Program-made: the position numbers and the translations under genes
Notes under the pieces: generated by a model
Told to the model about the DNA's origin: nothing
Seen by the model: the letters and a program-made list of their open reading frames with translations, nothing else
Databases searched by the model: none
Source of the DNA: Tardiphaga sp.
Lineage (GTDB): Bacteria > Pseudomonadota > Alphaproteobacteria > Rhizobiales > Xanthobacteraceae
DNA length: 5,176 nt
Assembly: GCA_028290765.1 (NCBI GenBank)
Contig: JAQGJF010000057.1
Span: 1-5,176, forward strand
Reading direction: 5' to 3'
Part shown: piece after piece, positions 5,131 through 5,176 of the stretch
How the letters are laid out: every line of letters begins with the position of its first letter
Position numbering within the stretch: position 1 is the first letter of the stretch

Positions 5131-5176
5131 TCAGCCGCGGGTACGCGAACGGATCATGAAGCTGTCGAAGGTGTAT
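5131..5176 (-). CDS. C-terminal end of a probable second TakP-like TRAP solute-binding protein (5' part outside window)
   Basis: On the minus strand one frame reads YTFDSFMIRSRTRG and stops at TGA (5133 to 5131). Twelve of its 14 codons end in G or C, better than the competing frame that stops at 5120-5122. The residues align with the C-terminus of the neighbouring dctP (VGYDNFMARHSQS): D-x-F-M-x-R is shared in register, with an aromatic residue just before the Asp. This suggests a paralogous binding protein in tandem with dctP. The strong terminator 22 bases after the stop supports a genuine gene end here. Fourteen residues are thin evidence, so the gene end is fairly secure while the family assignment is tentative. 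Confidence 0.6.
   Translation of the reverse strand, partial: YTFDSFMIRSRTRG

Noticed and set aside
5120..5176. Competing minus-strand frame at the right edge, stopping at TAG 5122-5120
   Set aside because: It has poorer G/C third-position bias and no similarity to dctP, unlike the frame ending at 5131.

Overview
The window is GC-rich DNA, most likely from an alphaproteobacterium of the Bradyrhizobium/Rhodopseudomonas type. That placement rests on the strong G/C third-position bias and on the protein character: an alphaproteobacterial-style MoaA ending in SVTGG and a TakP-like TRAP binding protein. It is an inference, as no database was searched. No mobile element, CRISPR array, tRNA or rRNA is visible.

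Layout, left to right. (1) Positions 1-147 hold the last 48 codons of an unidentified plus-strand gene with a basic, Ala/Pro-rich tail. (2) Positions 148-318 are a non-coding gap with two sets of short direct repeats and a weak promoter candidate. (3) moaA (319-1353, plus) encodes GTP 3',8-cyclase, the first enzyme of molybdenum cofactor synthesis. It has no other moa gene beside it here. (4) Positions 1354-1535 are a leader containing a perfect 8-bp inverted repeat and an adjacent smaller hairpin. (5) dctQ (1536-2117, TTG start) and dctM (2145-3803) are a two-gene plus-strand operon for the small and large membrane subunits of a TRAP transporter. (6) A 12-bp perfect hairpin at 3817-3847 serves as a shared bidirectional terminator. 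(7) dctP (3877-4965, minus) is the periplasmic solute-binding subunit, facing dctQM. (8) A 13-bp hairpin followed by a T run on the minus strand lies at 5076-5108. (9) Positions 5131-5176 hold the C-terminal 14 codons of another minus-strand gene, whose residues match the C-terminus of dctP and so suggest a second tandem binding-protein paralogue.

Function. DctP should capture an organic acid in the periplasm and deliver it to DctQM, which imports it using an ion gradient, normally sodium. The protein resembles the TakP / mannitol-chloroaromatic (FcbT) branch of TRAP transporters, so a 2-keto acid or related monocarboxylate is the leading substrate guess. The points of interest are the convergent split of binding protein from permease, the probable tandem binding-protein paralogues, and the structured dctQ leader. 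I found nothing that amounts to a clearly new biological system.
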